From NCBI GenBank assembly GCA_040772885.1, contig JAXGXF010000007.1, positions 120,520 through 184,519 of the forward strand: a stretch of DNA of 64,000 nt, written 5' to 3'. Made by a program: the position numbers and the translations under genes. Of this stretch, positions 51,683 to 60,478 are shown piece after piece; the stretch's first letter is position 1, and every line of letters starts with the position of its first letter. The notes below the pieces were generated by a model that worked only from the letters and a program-made list of their open reading frames with translations, had not been told where the DNA came from and ran no database searches. This stretch comes from Pullichristensenella sp002068815. Its GTDB lineage: Bacteria > Bacillota > Clostridia > Christensenellales > Aristaeellaceae.

Positions 51683-54036
51683 ACGGCCTCGTAGCACGTG
51701 CGCGCGATGATCTCCTCCTGCAGGTCCGGCGCGAGCTCGGTGAAATACGCCGTATAGCCCGCGACGCGCACCGTCATCCCGCGGTATTTCTCCGGCTCCT
51801 TCTGCGCCGCGCGCAGGTCGGCCTCGTTGAGCACGTTGAACTGTATGTGGCTGATGCCGAGCTTGCAGAACGTGCGCAGGAAGCTCGCGAATTTCTCGAT
51901 TCCGGCTTGCGTCTTGAAAAACCGCGGCAGGAACTTCATGTTGAGGAGCGCGCCGTTGCTGGCCATCTCGAACGGCAGCTTCGACACGGATTTCAGAAGC
52001 GCCGTCGGGCCGCCTGTGTCGCGGCCGTACATCGCGGACACGCCGCCGTCGGCCAGCGGATCGCGCGCGTGGCGGCCGTCCGCGGAGGCGCCGACGTTCT
52101 GGCCCATCGGCACGTGCGCGGACACCGTGTACAGCCCCATCTGGTAGACCCCGCCGCGGCGGTTTTTGTACATCTTGAGCCGCTCGCCGAAGTAGCGCGT
52201 CCACTTGGCGCCCAATTCGTCGACCTCGGGGATGTCGTTTCCGTACTTGGGCGATTTGTGGATGAGCCGCGTGCGCAGAAGCTCCGCGCCCGCGAAGTCG
52301 CTCTTGAGCGCCCCCAGCAATTCCTCCGCGGAGACGGACTTCTCCTCGTAGACGAACTTCCGGATCGCCGCGAGGCTGTCGGCGACGTTCGCGGCCTGTA
52401 TCGCCTGCACGCCCGCGAAGTTGTAGTGCGCGCCGCCGAGCGTCACGTCGCGGCCGACCTCCATGCAGTCGTCGATCACGGACGAGAGGAACGGCGTCGG
52501 CAGGTTTTCGGCGTGCATTTTGTCCATGACGGCGATCATGGCGACCATCCTGTCCATGTACATGTCGATCTGGCGCGCGAACGCGGCCTCGAGCTCGTCG
52601 AACGTCCTGTACGTCGTCAGGTTCCCGCAATCCGGGCCGATCTTCTGACCGCTCAACAGGTCGACGCCGCCCGTCAGCGCGAGCTCGAGCGCCTTGACGA
52701 GGTTGAACATCGCGGCGTCGCTCCACCCGAGCGCGTTCCCGTGCGTCGTGAGCTCGACGCAGCCGACGATCGCGTAGTTCATCGCGTCCTCGTGCGACAC
52801 GCCGTGCAATTCGAGCGCCGGGATGACGGACTCGTCGTTGAACACCTGCGGTATGCCGCTGCCCTTGCCGATCACGCGCACCGCGGCCTCGACGAGCGAC
52901 TGCGGCGAGTTGCGGTACATGCGCAGCGACATGTTCGGCTGCGGAAGCAGGAGGTGATCCTGCGCCTTCAGGAACAGGTAGCTCAGCTCGTTCGAGGCGT
53001 CCGAGCCGTCCGCGCGCTGGCCGCCGATCGCCACGTTGAAGCCGATCGGGAAGCCCGCGAAGTATTTGGCGCTGTTCGAGTTGCGCAGGTACACGATCTG
53101 GTTGAACTTGAGCCACAGGCCCTCCGTCAATTCCAGCGCCTCTTCGAAGGTCATGCCGCCCTCGCGGCTGCGAAGGTAATGCGGATAGAGGTACTGGTCC
53201 ATGCGCCCCGGCGAGAACGAGGACGCGTTCCCCTCCATCTGCAGTATCACGAACAAAAACCAGGTCGCCTGCAGCGCCTCGTGGTAGCTCTCCGGCGGAT
53301 GGGAGGCGAGCTTTTCGCAGATTCTCGAGACCTCGCGGAGGTTCTCCTTGCCGGTCTCGGCGTACATCTGCGCGGCCAGCTTCGCGTATCGGCGCATGAA
53401 CGCCTCGGCGCCCTCCATCGAAAGCGCGATGCTCCGGTAGAAATCCCGCTGCTCCTCCGGGGCGCTTGCGAGATGCGCCTCGGCGTCCCGGCGGATGCCC
53501 GACGGCCCCAGGCGCAGCCACTTCTCGGTGTCCGGGCAGATGTGCCCCTGCGAGTGGTCCTTCTGGTTGATCTTGACGACCAAGGCGATCGCGTCGATCT
53601 CGGGTCCCGCGGCGGCGCGCACCCTGTCCTCGAGCGAGCGCCCCTTCCAATAGGGCAGGATGTCGCGCCGGAACTCGAGCATGTCCTCCTCGCGCACGTT
53701 GAAGCGGTCCTGCGGCCGGGTCGGGAGCGTCTCGAACTCGCGGTCGACCCAGGAAGCGCCGGTCTCCGGGAACACGACGCCCGCGCGCACGCTCGCCGTG
53801 CGGTTGCCGACGATCTTCTCGTCCGGCTCGATGCGGATTCCGATGCGCTCGAGCGCGGCCTTCAGCGACTTCGCGCGGCGCATGCACGCGCTCTCGCCCT
53901 CGGTCTCTTTGTAGACCTCGGTGATGATGCGCGCCTGCTCGATGCTGACGTAGCGCGGCTCGGCGAGCATGGCTGCTTTGAGCGCCTCGATCGTGTCGAA
54001 CTTGGGGATGGCGGCGATCCTCTCATATGCGTTCAT
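51679..54036 (-). CDS. Glycyl radical enzyme 1 (PFL2-like lyase/dehydratase)
   Basis: 785 residues. Gly760 in RVAGYTAYF is the radical site and Cys426 in IVGCVELTTHG is the thiyl residue, followed by Glu428. The single C-x-E rather than the CC pair of pyruvate formate-lyase puts it in the lyase/dehydratase group (glycerol, propanediol, choline, hydroxyproline types). I cannot tell the substrate. It follows GRE 2 by 25 bases and its stop overlaps the activase start. Its start has AAAGGAGA. Oxygen-sensitive chemistry implies an anaerobic lifestyle. Confidence 0.93.
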   Translation of the reverse strand: MNAYERIAAIPKFDTIEALKAAMLAEPRYVSIEQARIITEVYKETEGESACMRRAKSLKAALERIGIRIEPDEKIVGNRTASVRAGVVFPETGASWVDREFETLPTRPQDRFNVREEDMLEFRRDILPYWKGRSLEDRVRAAAGPEIDAIALVVKINQKDHSQGHICPDTEKWLRLGPSGIRRDAEAHLASAPEEQRDFYRSIALSMEGAEAFMRRYAKLAAQMYAETGKENLREVSRICEKLASHPPESYHEALQATWFLFVILQMEGNASSFSPGRMDQYLYPHYLRSREGGMTFEEALELTEGLWLKFNQIVYLRNSNSAKYFAGFPIGFNVAIGGQRADGSDASNELSYLFLKAQDHLLLPQPNMSLRMYRNSPQSLVEAAVRVIGKGSGIPQVFNDESVIPALELHGVSHEDAMNYAIVGCVELTTHGNALGWSDAAMFNLVKALELALTGGVDLLSGQKIGPDCGNLTTYRTFDELEAAFARQIDMYMDRMVAMIAVMDKMHAENLPTPFLSSVIDDCMEVGRDVTLGGAHYNFAGVQAIQAANVADSLAAIRKFVYEEKSVSAEELLGALKSDFAGAELLRTRLIHKSPKYGNDIPEVDELGAKWTRYFGERLKMYKNRRGGVYQMGLYTVSAHVPMGQNVGASADGRHARDPLADGGVSAMYGRDTGGPTALLKSVSKLPFEMASNGALLNMKFLPRFFKTQAGIEKFASFLRTFCKLGISHIQFNVLNEADLRAAQKEPEKYRGMTVRVAGYTAYFTELAPDLQEEIIARTCYEAV

Positions 54037-54061
54037 GGGCAGTCTCCTTTCACCCAGGCGA

Positions 54062-56473
54062 TTACAGCGTCTGCTCCGTGCGCTCGATGATGTCGTCCTG
54101 CGTCTGGCGCGAGAGCACGTTGAAGAACGCGCTGTACCCGGCGACGCGCACGATCAGGTCGCGGTGCTTTTCGGGGTGCGCCTGCGCGTCGAGCAGCGTC
54201 TCCCGGTCGACGACGTTGTACTGCACGTGGTAGCCGTGGAGGGTATTGAAGAACGTTCGGAGCAGCGCGATCAGCTTCTTCTTGTTCTCCTCCTTCGTCA
54301 AAAGCGCGGGCGTGAGCTTCTGGTTCAGAAGCACGCCGCCGGTGATCTCGTGCGTCGGGAGCTTCGAGACGCTCTTGAACACCGCGGTCGGGCCGCGGCG
54401 GTCCATGCCGTGGCTCGGCGAGCAGCCCTCCGCGAGCGGCTCGCCCGCGTGCCGTCCGTCCGGCGTCGCGAGCGTCGAGCGCCCCTGCCCGACGTTGGCC
54501 GAGATCGAGGACGTCCCGGCGTAGCGCGTGCCGCCGATCGGCCCGCGCCCGAAGCGGGTGTTCGGGTATTTCTTGATCTCGTCGATGTAGGGGGCGTACG
54601 CGTCGACGACGAGTTGATCGACGTAGTCGTCGTCGTTTCCGTACTTCGGCGCGCCCTCGATGAGCAGTTGCCGGATGCGCTCGCCCTCCTCGCCCGCGAA
54701 GTCGCTCGAAAGCGCGTCCCACAATTCGGCGTTCGCGATGCGCTTTTCCTCAAACACGAGCTTCTTGATCGCGGCCAGCGAGTCCGCGAGGTTCGCGATG
54801 CCGACCTGCAGCCCGCTGATGAAATCGTAGATCGCGCCGCCCTCCTTGAGCGTCAGCCCGCGGCCGATGCAGTCGTCGCAGAGCGTCGAGCAGAGTATGT
54901 CCGGCACGTTTTCCTCGAGCGCGACGTCGCATACGTTCTCGATGATCGCGCTGTGGCGCGCGAAGTCGCGTATGATGACGTCCCACGCGCGCCTGAGCTC
55001 GTCGTAGGAGGTCATGTCCCTAAAGTGGCCGACGCCCTGAATGAGCCGCTTGCCGCTCTTCGGGTCGACGCCGTCGTTCATCGCGATCAACAGCGACTTC
55101 GGGAAGTTCAGAAAGCTCATGCCCGTGCAGCGGTAGCCCCACTTGCCGGGGACGGCGGTCTCGACGCAGCCGATGGCGCTGTAGTTGTACGCGTCCGCCT
55201 CCTTGACGCCGCGCGCGATGAACGAGGGGATGATGATCTCGTCGTTGTTGAACGCCGGCATGCCGAAGCCGAGCTTCACGACCTCGATGGCCTCGTTCAT
55301 GAACTCGTCCGAGAGCCCCGCGTGGTAGCGCACCGTCAGGTTCGGCTGCGGCAGGTGCGCCTGCGCGACGGAGCGGAGGATCAGGTACGAGAGCGGGTTG
55401 ACCGCGTCCCGTTTGTCCTGCGTCTGGCCGCCGACGGTGACGTTCTGGTAGAGCGGCGAGCCCGCGCTGAACTGCGTGTGCGTCCAGGAGCGCACCTTGT
55501 TGACCGTAAACGTCTTGAGCCAGAGGTTCGTCAGGAGCTCGCACGCGGCGTCCCCGGTGATCAGACCCGAGGCGAGGTCGCGGACGTAATAGGGGTAGAG
55601 GTACTGGTCCATGCGGCCGTAGGAGAGCGAGTGGCCGTTCGACTCGATCTGCAGCACGAGGTGCACGAGCCACACGGACTGCACGGCCTCGCGGAACGTC
55701 TCGGCCGGATGGTACGGGACCTTCTTGAGCACCTCCGCCATCTCGCGGAGCTCCTGCGCGCGCGCGGGCCCGGCGGCCTTCGCCTCTTCCTCGGCGAGTG
55801 CCGCATAGCGCCCGGCGAACGTCCGCATCGCGCGGAGCGTGATCAATATGCTCTCGTAGAAATAGAGCTTCTTCAAATTTTCGGGCTTCGCGAGGTCGAG
55901 CGCGTCCATGCGCGCGCGCGTGCGCCTCTCGTAGCTCTCGAGCCCCTCGCGCAGCACCCTCTCGTAGTCGACGGCGATGTGCGCGTCGCCCGAGGTGAGG
56001 TTGCCCTCGGCCTTGATGACGCCGAGATCGTAGAACAGCCGGCTCTCGGGCGGCATCGCGGCGAGGCCCCGGTCCAGCAGCGTGTTGTGCTCCCAGAACG
56101 GGTAGATGTCCCGCAGCTTCTGCTTCGTCTCCTCGGTGATGTAGAACACGTCGCCGTTGCGCTTGTCGAATTCGTCGAGCTCCCGGATGACCCAGTCCAT
56201 CGCGTACTCGGGAAACACGGGCGCGGAGCGGTTGGCGGACGCCTGGTTGCCCGCGAGCAGGCTCTCGGGCTCTATGTAGATCGTCATGTGCTCGAGGATG
56301 TTCTCAAGCATCAGCGCGCGCTTGACCGCGAGCGGCTTGTCGGCATGTCTGCGGTAGCTCTCCGTCGTCAATATCGCGCGCTCCGCGCAGATTTGCGGCT
56401 TGATATCCAGCAGCGCCTCGCGGAAGCCCCTCATCCGGGGGGTCAGTTCGCCGAAGCGGTATGATTTGGTCAT
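54062..56473 (-). CDS. Glycyl radical enzyme 2 (PflD/YbiW-like)
   Basis: 803 residues. Gly779 in RVAGYSAFF is the radical site; Cys436 in AIGCVETAV and Glu438 are the catalytic pair. The fold is collinear with GRE 1 but clearly diverged from it, for example CVETAVPGKWGYR against CVELTTHGNALGW, so the two are not recent duplicates and may use different substrates. It is the first gene of the four-gene operon. Start 56473 set by GGAGGGTG; frames further upstream run into the promoter. Confidence 0.93.
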   Translation of the reverse strand: MTKSYRFGELTPRMRGFREALLDIKPQICAERAILTTESYRRHADKPLAVKRALMLENILEHMTIYIEPESLLAGNQASANRSAPVFPEYAMDWVIRELDEFDKRNGDVFYITEETKQKLRDIYPFWEHNTLLDRGLAAMPPESRLFYDLGVIKAEGNLTSGDAHIAVDYERVLREGLESYERRTRARMDALDLAKPENLKKLYFYESILITLRAMRTFAGRYAALAEEEAKAAGPARAQELREMAEVLKKVPYHPAETFREAVQSVWLVHLVLQIESNGHSLSYGRMDQYLYPYYVRDLASGLITGDAACELLTNLWLKTFTVNKVRSWTHTQFSAGSPLYQNVTVGGQTQDKRDAVNPLSYLILRSVAQAHLPQPNLTVRYHAGLSDEFMNEAIEVVKLGFGMPAFNNDEIIIPSFIARGVKEADAYNYSAIGCVETAVPGKWGYRCTGMSFLNFPKSLLIAMNDGVDPKSGKRLIQGVGHFRDMTSYDELRRAWDVIIRDFARHSAIIENVCDVALEENVPDILCSTLCDDCIGRGLTLKEGGAIYDFISGLQVGIANLADSLAAIKKLVFEEKRIANAELWDALSSDFAGEEGERIRQLLIEGAPKYGNDDDYVDQLVVDAYAPYIDEIKKYPNTRFGRGPIGGTRYAGTSSISANVGQGRSTLATPDGRHAGEPLAEGCSPSHGMDRRGPTAVFKSVSKLPTHEITGGVLLNQKLTPALLTKEENKKKLIALLRTFFNTLHGYHVQYNVVDRETLLDAQAHPEKHRDLIVRVAGYSAFFNVLSRQTQDDIIERTEQTL

Positions 56474-56501
56474 GGAACACCCTCCTTCCGGTCCTGCATC
56501 C

Positions 56502-56530
56502 ATTATAGCCGAAAGTTTCGTTCGCGTCAA
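56502..56530 (-). promoter_or_regulatory. Sigma-A promoter of the glycyl radical operon
   Basis: Minus-strand TTGACG (56525-56530), 17-base spacer, TATAAT (56502-56507). Confidence 0.8.
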
Positions 56531-56546
56531 TATATAATTGCGAACG
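56519..56546. promoter_or_regulatory. Inverted repeat overlapping the -35 element, candidate operator
   Basis: CGTTCGC (56519-56525) and GCGAACG (56540-56546) are perfect arms with a 14-base AT-rich centre, between the divergent GRE and activase promoters. The DeoR regulator at 57515 is a candidate. Confidence 0.5.
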
Positions 56547-56568
56547 TAATTAAGTTTTTGCCGAAGGC

Positions 56569-56596
56569 TTGAAAACCGCGAAGATTCTGCTATACT
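56569..56596 (+). promoter_or_regulatory. Promoter of the second activase gene
   Basis: TTGAAA (56569-56574), 16-base spacer, TATACT (56591-56596). Confidence 0.6.
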
Positions 56597-56622
56597 TGAG
56601 AAAAACCGAGGGGGGACGAGCG

Positions 56623-57393
56623 ATGGAGGCGACCGGAAGGCTGTTCAACATCCAGAAATTCAGCATCAACGACGGCCCCGGAATCCGGACGACCGTGTTC
56701 TTCAAGGGCTGTCCGCTTCGCTGCAAGTGGTGCTCGAACCCGGAATCGCAGAACCGCAACGCGGCGATCGCCGACGCGATGGAGGACGAAACCTTTTGCG
56801 GGCGCGAGTACACCGTCGAAGAGGTCATGGCGGAGGTCAACAAGGACGCGGCGTTCTATAAACAATCCGGCGGCGGCCTGACGCTCTCGGGCGGCGAGCC
56901 GCTTGAGCAGCCGGAGTTCGCCGCGGCCCTGGCGGACGCCGCGCGCGCGGAGGGCATGCACGTCGCGGTCGAGACGACGGGCTTCGCCGACCCCGCGCGC
57001 TTCCGGGCGTTTTTGCCGCATGTGGACCTGCTGCTGTTCGACTTCAAGCATTGCGATCGCGAGAGGCACCGCGAGGGGACCGGCGTGCCGAACGACGCGA
57101 TCCTCAAAAACCTGCGCGCTGCCGTCGAATCCGGCGCGGACGTGATCGCGCGCATACCGGTCATCCCGGGCTTCAACGGCGATGTCGGAACCGCGCGGGC
57201 GATGGCGCGCGAGCTCCGGGAGATCGGGGTGCGCACCGTCCACCTTCTCCCGTTCCACCAGTTCGGGGAGAAGAAATACGAGCGGCTGGGAATCCCCTAC
57301 GAGCTCAAGGGGGTCGCGCAGCTGCACCCGGAGACGCTCGAAGAATACCGGCGGGCGTTTCTCGACGAGGGGCTCGACTGCAGCTTTCAATGA
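56623..57393 (+). CDS. Short glycyl radical enzyme activase (PflA-type)
   Basis: 256 residues. It has CPLRCKWC (CxxxCxxC) and GGLTLSGGEP but not the two ferredoxin cysteine sets seen in the activase at 50792; after the radical SAM motif it goes straight to VEEVMAEVNKDAAFYKQSGGG. This short form is typical of pyruvate formate-lyase activase and of some GRE subgroups. Divergent from the GRE operon; GRE 2 would be its natural partner, which would explain two activases for two enzymes. ATG 56623 follows GGGGGGA. Confidence 0.93.
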   Translation: MEATGRLFNIQKFSINDGPGIRTTVFFKGCPLRCKWCSNPESQNRNAAIADAMEDETFCGREYTVEEVMAEVNKDAAFYKQSGGGLTLSGGEPLEQPEFAAALADAARAEGMHVAVETTGFADPARFRAFLPHVDLLLFDFKHCDRERHREGTGVPNDAILKNLRAAVESGADVIARIPVIPGFNGDVGTARAMARELREIGVRTVHLLPFHQFGEKKYERLGIPYELKGVAQLHPETLEEYRRAFLDEGLDCSFQ

Positions 57394-57420
57394 ACGCGCG
57401 GGGCGCTTCGATGGGAAGAA

Positions 57421-57467
57421 AATCCGCTTGCGCATGCAGCGATATTTCTTGCAATGGCAAGCGGATT
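57421..57467 (+). promoter_or_regulatory. Inverted repeat overlapping the DeoR promoter
   Basis: AATCCGCTTGC (57421-57431) and GCAAGCGGATT (57457-57467) are perfect 11-base arms with 25 bases between. The right arm lies in the promoter spacer. Autoregulatory operator or a terminator stem for the activase gene; no T-run follows. Confidence 0.5.
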
Positions 57468-57477
57468 GTGTTATGCT
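57449..57477 (+). promoter_or_regulatory. Promoter of the DeoR gene
   Basis: TTGCAA (57449-57454), 17-base spacer, TATGCT (57472-57477). Confidence 0.65.
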
Positions 57478-57514
57478 TATATTGCGGAATAGCATTTGGA
57501 GGAAGCGTGCTTCG

Positions 57515-58261
57515 ATGAACAAGCGGGAATCGACGATCCTGGACCTCCTTTCCAAGCACGGCAGGTTGAACACCGCGGTGCTGGCGGAGAAGCTCGGCGT
57601 GTCGCAGGTGACGGTGCGCAAGGACCTCGACGCGCTCGAGGCGCGGCGCATCGTCCGGCGCGCGCACGGCTACGCGATCTTCGGCGGGAGCGACGACATC
57701 AACAACCGGCTGGCGATCCATTATGAAGAGAAGAGAAAGATCGCGCTTCGGGCGGCGGCGCTCGTCGAGGACGGCGAGACGCTGATGATCGAGAGCGGCA
57801 GCTGCTGCACGCTGCTCGCCGAGCAGATCGCCGGCTCCAAGACGGGCGCGACGATCATCACGAACAGCGCGTTCATCGCGAACTACATCCGGCACGCCGA
57901 GAACGCGCGCGTGGTGCTCTTGGGCGGCGACTTCCAGAACGGCGCGCAGGTCACCGTCGGGCCGATCCTCCGCGCGTGCGCGAAGCAGTTCTACGTGGAC
58001 AAGCTGTTCGTCGGCACGGACGGCTACACCGAAAAGCTCGGCTTCACCGCGGACGACCACCTGCGCGTGCAGGCGGTGCGCGACATGGCGGAGCAGGCGA
58101 AGCACGTCGTCGTCGTGACGGAAAGCGACAAGTTCCTGCGGAGCAGCGTCGTGCCGATGGCCATACCCGGCGGCGTGCACACGGTCGTCACGGACGGCGA
58201 CCTGCCCAAGGAGGCCGAGGCGTCGCTCAACCGCTCCGGCGTGACCGTATTGAAGGCGTAG
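57515..58261 (+). CDS. DeoR-family transcriptional regulator
   Basis: 248 residues. The N-terminal HTH (about 1-55) contains LAEKLGVSQVTVRKDLDALEARRIVRRAHGYA, the DeoR signature. The C-terminal sugar-phosphate sensor has ESGSCCTLLAEQI, ITNSAFIANYI, LLGGDFQN and the late VTESDKF motif. DeoR repressors release DNA on binding a phosphosugar or polyol phosphate. Placed between the GRE locus and the ROK-importer 5 operon, it may control either; palindromes near 56519 and 57421 favour the GRE locus and itself. Confidence 0.92.
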   Translation: MNKRESTILDLLSKHGRLNTAVLAEKLGVSQVTVRKDLDALEARRIVRRAHGYAIFGGSDDINNRLAIHYEEKRKIALRAAALVEDGETLMIESGSCCTLLAEQIAGSKTGATIITNSAFIANYIRHAENARVVLLGGDFQNGAQVTVGPILRACAKQFYVDKLFVGTDGYTEKLGFTADDHLRVQAVRDMAEQAKHVVVVTESDKFLRSSVVPMAIPGGVHTVVTDGDLPKEAEASLNRSGVTVLKA

Positions 58262-58355
58262 CGCGCAAAAATTCCCGCAAAGAAAGGATTCGGGGAACGT
58301 ATAAAAGGGCCTTATGTTATTAAACAAAAAATTTTAGTTTCATTCGAAAATCCCA

Positions 58356-58384
58356 TTGACAACTGTTAAAATTGCTGGTACAAT
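58356..58384 (+). promoter_or_regulatory. Sigma-A promoter of the ROK-importer 5 operon
   Basis: TTGACA (58356-58361), 17-base spacer, TACAAT (58379-58384) preceded by TGG: one of the best promoters in the window. The A/T-rich stretch upstream (58321-58350) could act as an UP element or operator. Confidence 0.85.
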
Positions 58385-58417
58385 GTGAAAAACAAACGAG
58401 GCATGGGAGGACCGCCT

Positions 58418-59371
58418 GTGAGATACCGCATCGGAGTCGACGCCGGCGGCACAAAGGTCGCCTACGGCCTGTTCGACGAGGGCGACCGCCTCGTGGATCG
58501 CTCGCAGCATCCGACCGTCATCGAGGCGGACGGCCCCGCGTTCTCGGATCAGATGATCGAGGCGATCGCCCGCCTGATGGAGAAGAACGGCCTGCGGCCC
58601 CGAGACATGCTCGGCATCGGCGTGTGCATGCCGTCGTTTATACTCTTCGACGAGGGCTACGTCTGCATGACGTCCGCGATGGTCAACATACGCGATTTCG
58701 CGATGCGCGATTACCTGCAGAGCCGGCTTCTAATGCCGGTCATCCTCGACAACGATTCAAACGTCGCGGCGCTCGCGGAGCACCGCTTCGGCGCCGGGCG
58801 CGGCAGCCGCCACATGGTCTACATGGCCGTGAGCACGGGCATCGGCAGCGGGCTGATCCTGAACGGCGAGCTCTTCCGCGGCAGCTACGGCTGGGCGGGC
58901 GAGAGCGGCCACATGCTGATCACGCCGGGCGAGGGCGTCGTGTGCGGCTGCGAGAACGCGGGCTGCTTCATGTCCTGGGCGTCCGGGCGCTTCGTGCCGC
59001 AGCAGATCTGCCGGATGGCCGAGGGCTGCCGCACGGCGATGTGCCTGGACGAGAGCCTCGACTGCGTCGAACTGCGCAGGGCCTGCGAGGCGGGCGACGA
59101 GCTGGCGCTGCGGGTGCTCAGGCAAATGGCGCACTACCTCTCGGTATGCGTGTTCAACATCTACCAGCTCTTGAACGTGAACCTGTTCGTGTTCGGCGGC
59201 GGGCTTACGAACTTCGGGGGCATGCTCTTTGACCCGGTCCGCGAGGAGTTCGACCGGTACAACCACATCCCGAAGCCCGTCCATTTCCGCTTCGCGGAAT
59301 TGAAGCAGGATTTCGGGATCATCGGCGCGGCGGAATTGGTCCGGGAGCTTTTGCCGCGCGGCAGTTGTTAG
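58418..59371 (+). CDS. ROK-family sugar kinase
   Basis: 317 residues. Phosphate-1 DAGGTKVAYG (residues 7-16), catalytic aspartate in LDNDSNVAALAE, VSTGIGSGLI and the ROK zinc site: GESGHM histidine with a CGCENAGC cysteine set. There is no HTH extension, so it is a kinase rather than a NagC-like repressor. ROK kinases phosphorylate glucose, mannose, allose, N-acetyl amino sugars and similar aldoses. GTG start at 58418, seven bases after GGGAGG. It opens the operon of importer 5, whose substrate it probably phosphorylates. Confidence 0.93.
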   Translation: MRYRIGVDAGGTKVAYGLFDEGDRLVDRSQHPTVIEADGPAFSDQMIEAIARLMEKNGLRPRDMLGIGVCMPSFILFDEGYVCMTSAMVNIRDFAMRDYLQSRLLMPVILDNDSNVAALAEHRFGAGRGSRHMVYMAVSTGIGSGLILNGELFRGSYGWAGESGHMLITPGEGVVCGCENAGCFMSWASGRFVPQQICRMAEGCRTAMCLDESLDCVELRRACEAGDELALRVLRQMAHYLSVCVFNIYQLLNVNLFVFGGGLTNFGGMLFDPVREEFDRYNHIPKPVHFRFAELKQDFGIIGAAELVRELLPRGSC

Positions 59372-59421
59372 TATCGGCGGGGGGGCCCCGCCGGTCAAAT
59401 AATGCAAGGAGGCCCATTTCC

Positions 59422-60354
59422 ATGAAGAAAATCTTTGTCCTGTTGCTCACCCTGATGCTGGCCGCATCCATGTTGACCTTCGCCCACGCCGATGAGATCA
59501 AGGTCGCCTTCATCACCCAGTCCCTCGAGAACGCCTCGCAGGCCTACGCCTGGACGCAGTTCCAGAAGTACGCCCCCGAGTACGGCTTCACCGTGCAGGT
59601 GTTCCAGGAGGACTACGACCCGCAGAAGGGCGTCGCCGCGATCGGAACCTGCATCGCGGACGGCTACAAGGCCATCTGCATCAACCCGACCGACCCGAGC
59701 GCCATCATCCCCGCGCTGATGGACGCGCAGGCGGCGGGCGTCATCGTCGGCATGTACTCCTCGGAGCTGCCGGCGGACTTCAAGGAGTACCGCGACTTCA
59801 TGTGCGGCACCGACGACTACATGGCGGGCCAGGTGGCCGCGCAGACGCTGATGACGGCGTTCCCGGACGGCTGCAACGTCGTGGAAATCGGCGGACAGTC
59901 CGGCCACGACGCGCAGATCAAGCGCCATGACGGCTTCGTCGACACGATCGAGGGCACGAACATCAACCTGCTCGACAGCCAGGATTGCGCCGCCTGGGCC
60001 AGCGACGACGCGCAGGCGATCGCCGAGGACTTCATCGTCAAGTACGGCGATGAGATCGACGCCATCTACTGCCATTGGGACATCGGCGCGACGGGCATCA
60101 TCCAGGCGCTGAAGACCGCGGGCATCCAGGGCGTGTACGTCATCGGCGTCGACGGCTGCAAGGTCGGCTACGACCAGGTCCGCGAGGGCACGCAGGCGCT
60201 GTCGATCGGCCAGTCCTTCTCGCAGATGACGCAGGACGCGTTCGGCTGCATCACGAAGATCCTGAACGGCGAGGAAGCCCCGGACGTCGTCTGGACGGCG
60301 CTGGACGTCGTCACCGCCGAGACGATCGACAACTTCCCCTATCCGGAATGGTAA
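59422..60354 (+). CDS. Importer 5: sugar-binding protein
   Basis: 310 residues with a signal peptide (MKKIFVLLLTLMLAASMLTFA, cut before HADEIK). The mature type I fold begins IKVAFITQSLENASQAYAW and includes YKAICINPTDPSAIIPALMDAQAAG and VYVIGVDGCKVGYDQV. RbsB-like length. It follows the ROK gene by 50 bases, so the imported sugar is the likely kinase substrate. ATG at 59422 has an AAGGAGG site. Confidence 0.91.
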   Translation: MKKIFVLLLTLMLAASMLTFAHADEIKVAFITQSLENASQAYAWTQFQKYAPEYGFTVQVFQEDYDPQKGVAAIGTCIADGYKAICINPTDPSAIIPALMDAQAAGVIVGMYSSELPADFKEYRDFMCGTDDYMAGQVAAQTLMTAFPDGCNVVEIGGQSGHDAQIKRHDGFVDTIEGTNINLLDSQDCAAWASDDAQAIAEDFIVKYGDEIDAIYCHWDIGATGIIQALKTAGIQGVYVIGVDGCKVGYDQVREGTQALSIGQSFSQMTQDAFGCITKILNGEEAPDVVWTALDVVTAETIDNFPYPEW

Positions 60355-60396
60355 AAAAGTCCTCCTGACGTGCAGCACACGTCCCGGGAGAGCGGC

Positions 60397-60430
60397 CGAC
60401 TTGCCCCGAATCCGTTCGGGGCAAGTCGGT
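60397..60430 (+). promoter_or_regulatory. Intercistronic hairpin after importer 5 binding-protein gene
   Basis: Perfect 15-base stem (CCGACTTGCCCCGAA and complement) with loop TCCG, in the 124-base gap between binding-protein and ATPase genes. Followed by TTCGGGT, no clear T-run; same place and shape as the hairpins at 17029 and 26541. Confidence 0.75.
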
Positions 60431-60478
60431 TCGGGTATGGGCGCGAACGCAACAGCTTCACAAGGGGGATGCGCGGAG

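Noticed and set aside
58418..59371. ROK protein as a NagC/XylR-type repressor
   Set aside because: It has no N-terminal winged-helix domain; the protein begins directly with the phosphate-binding loop.
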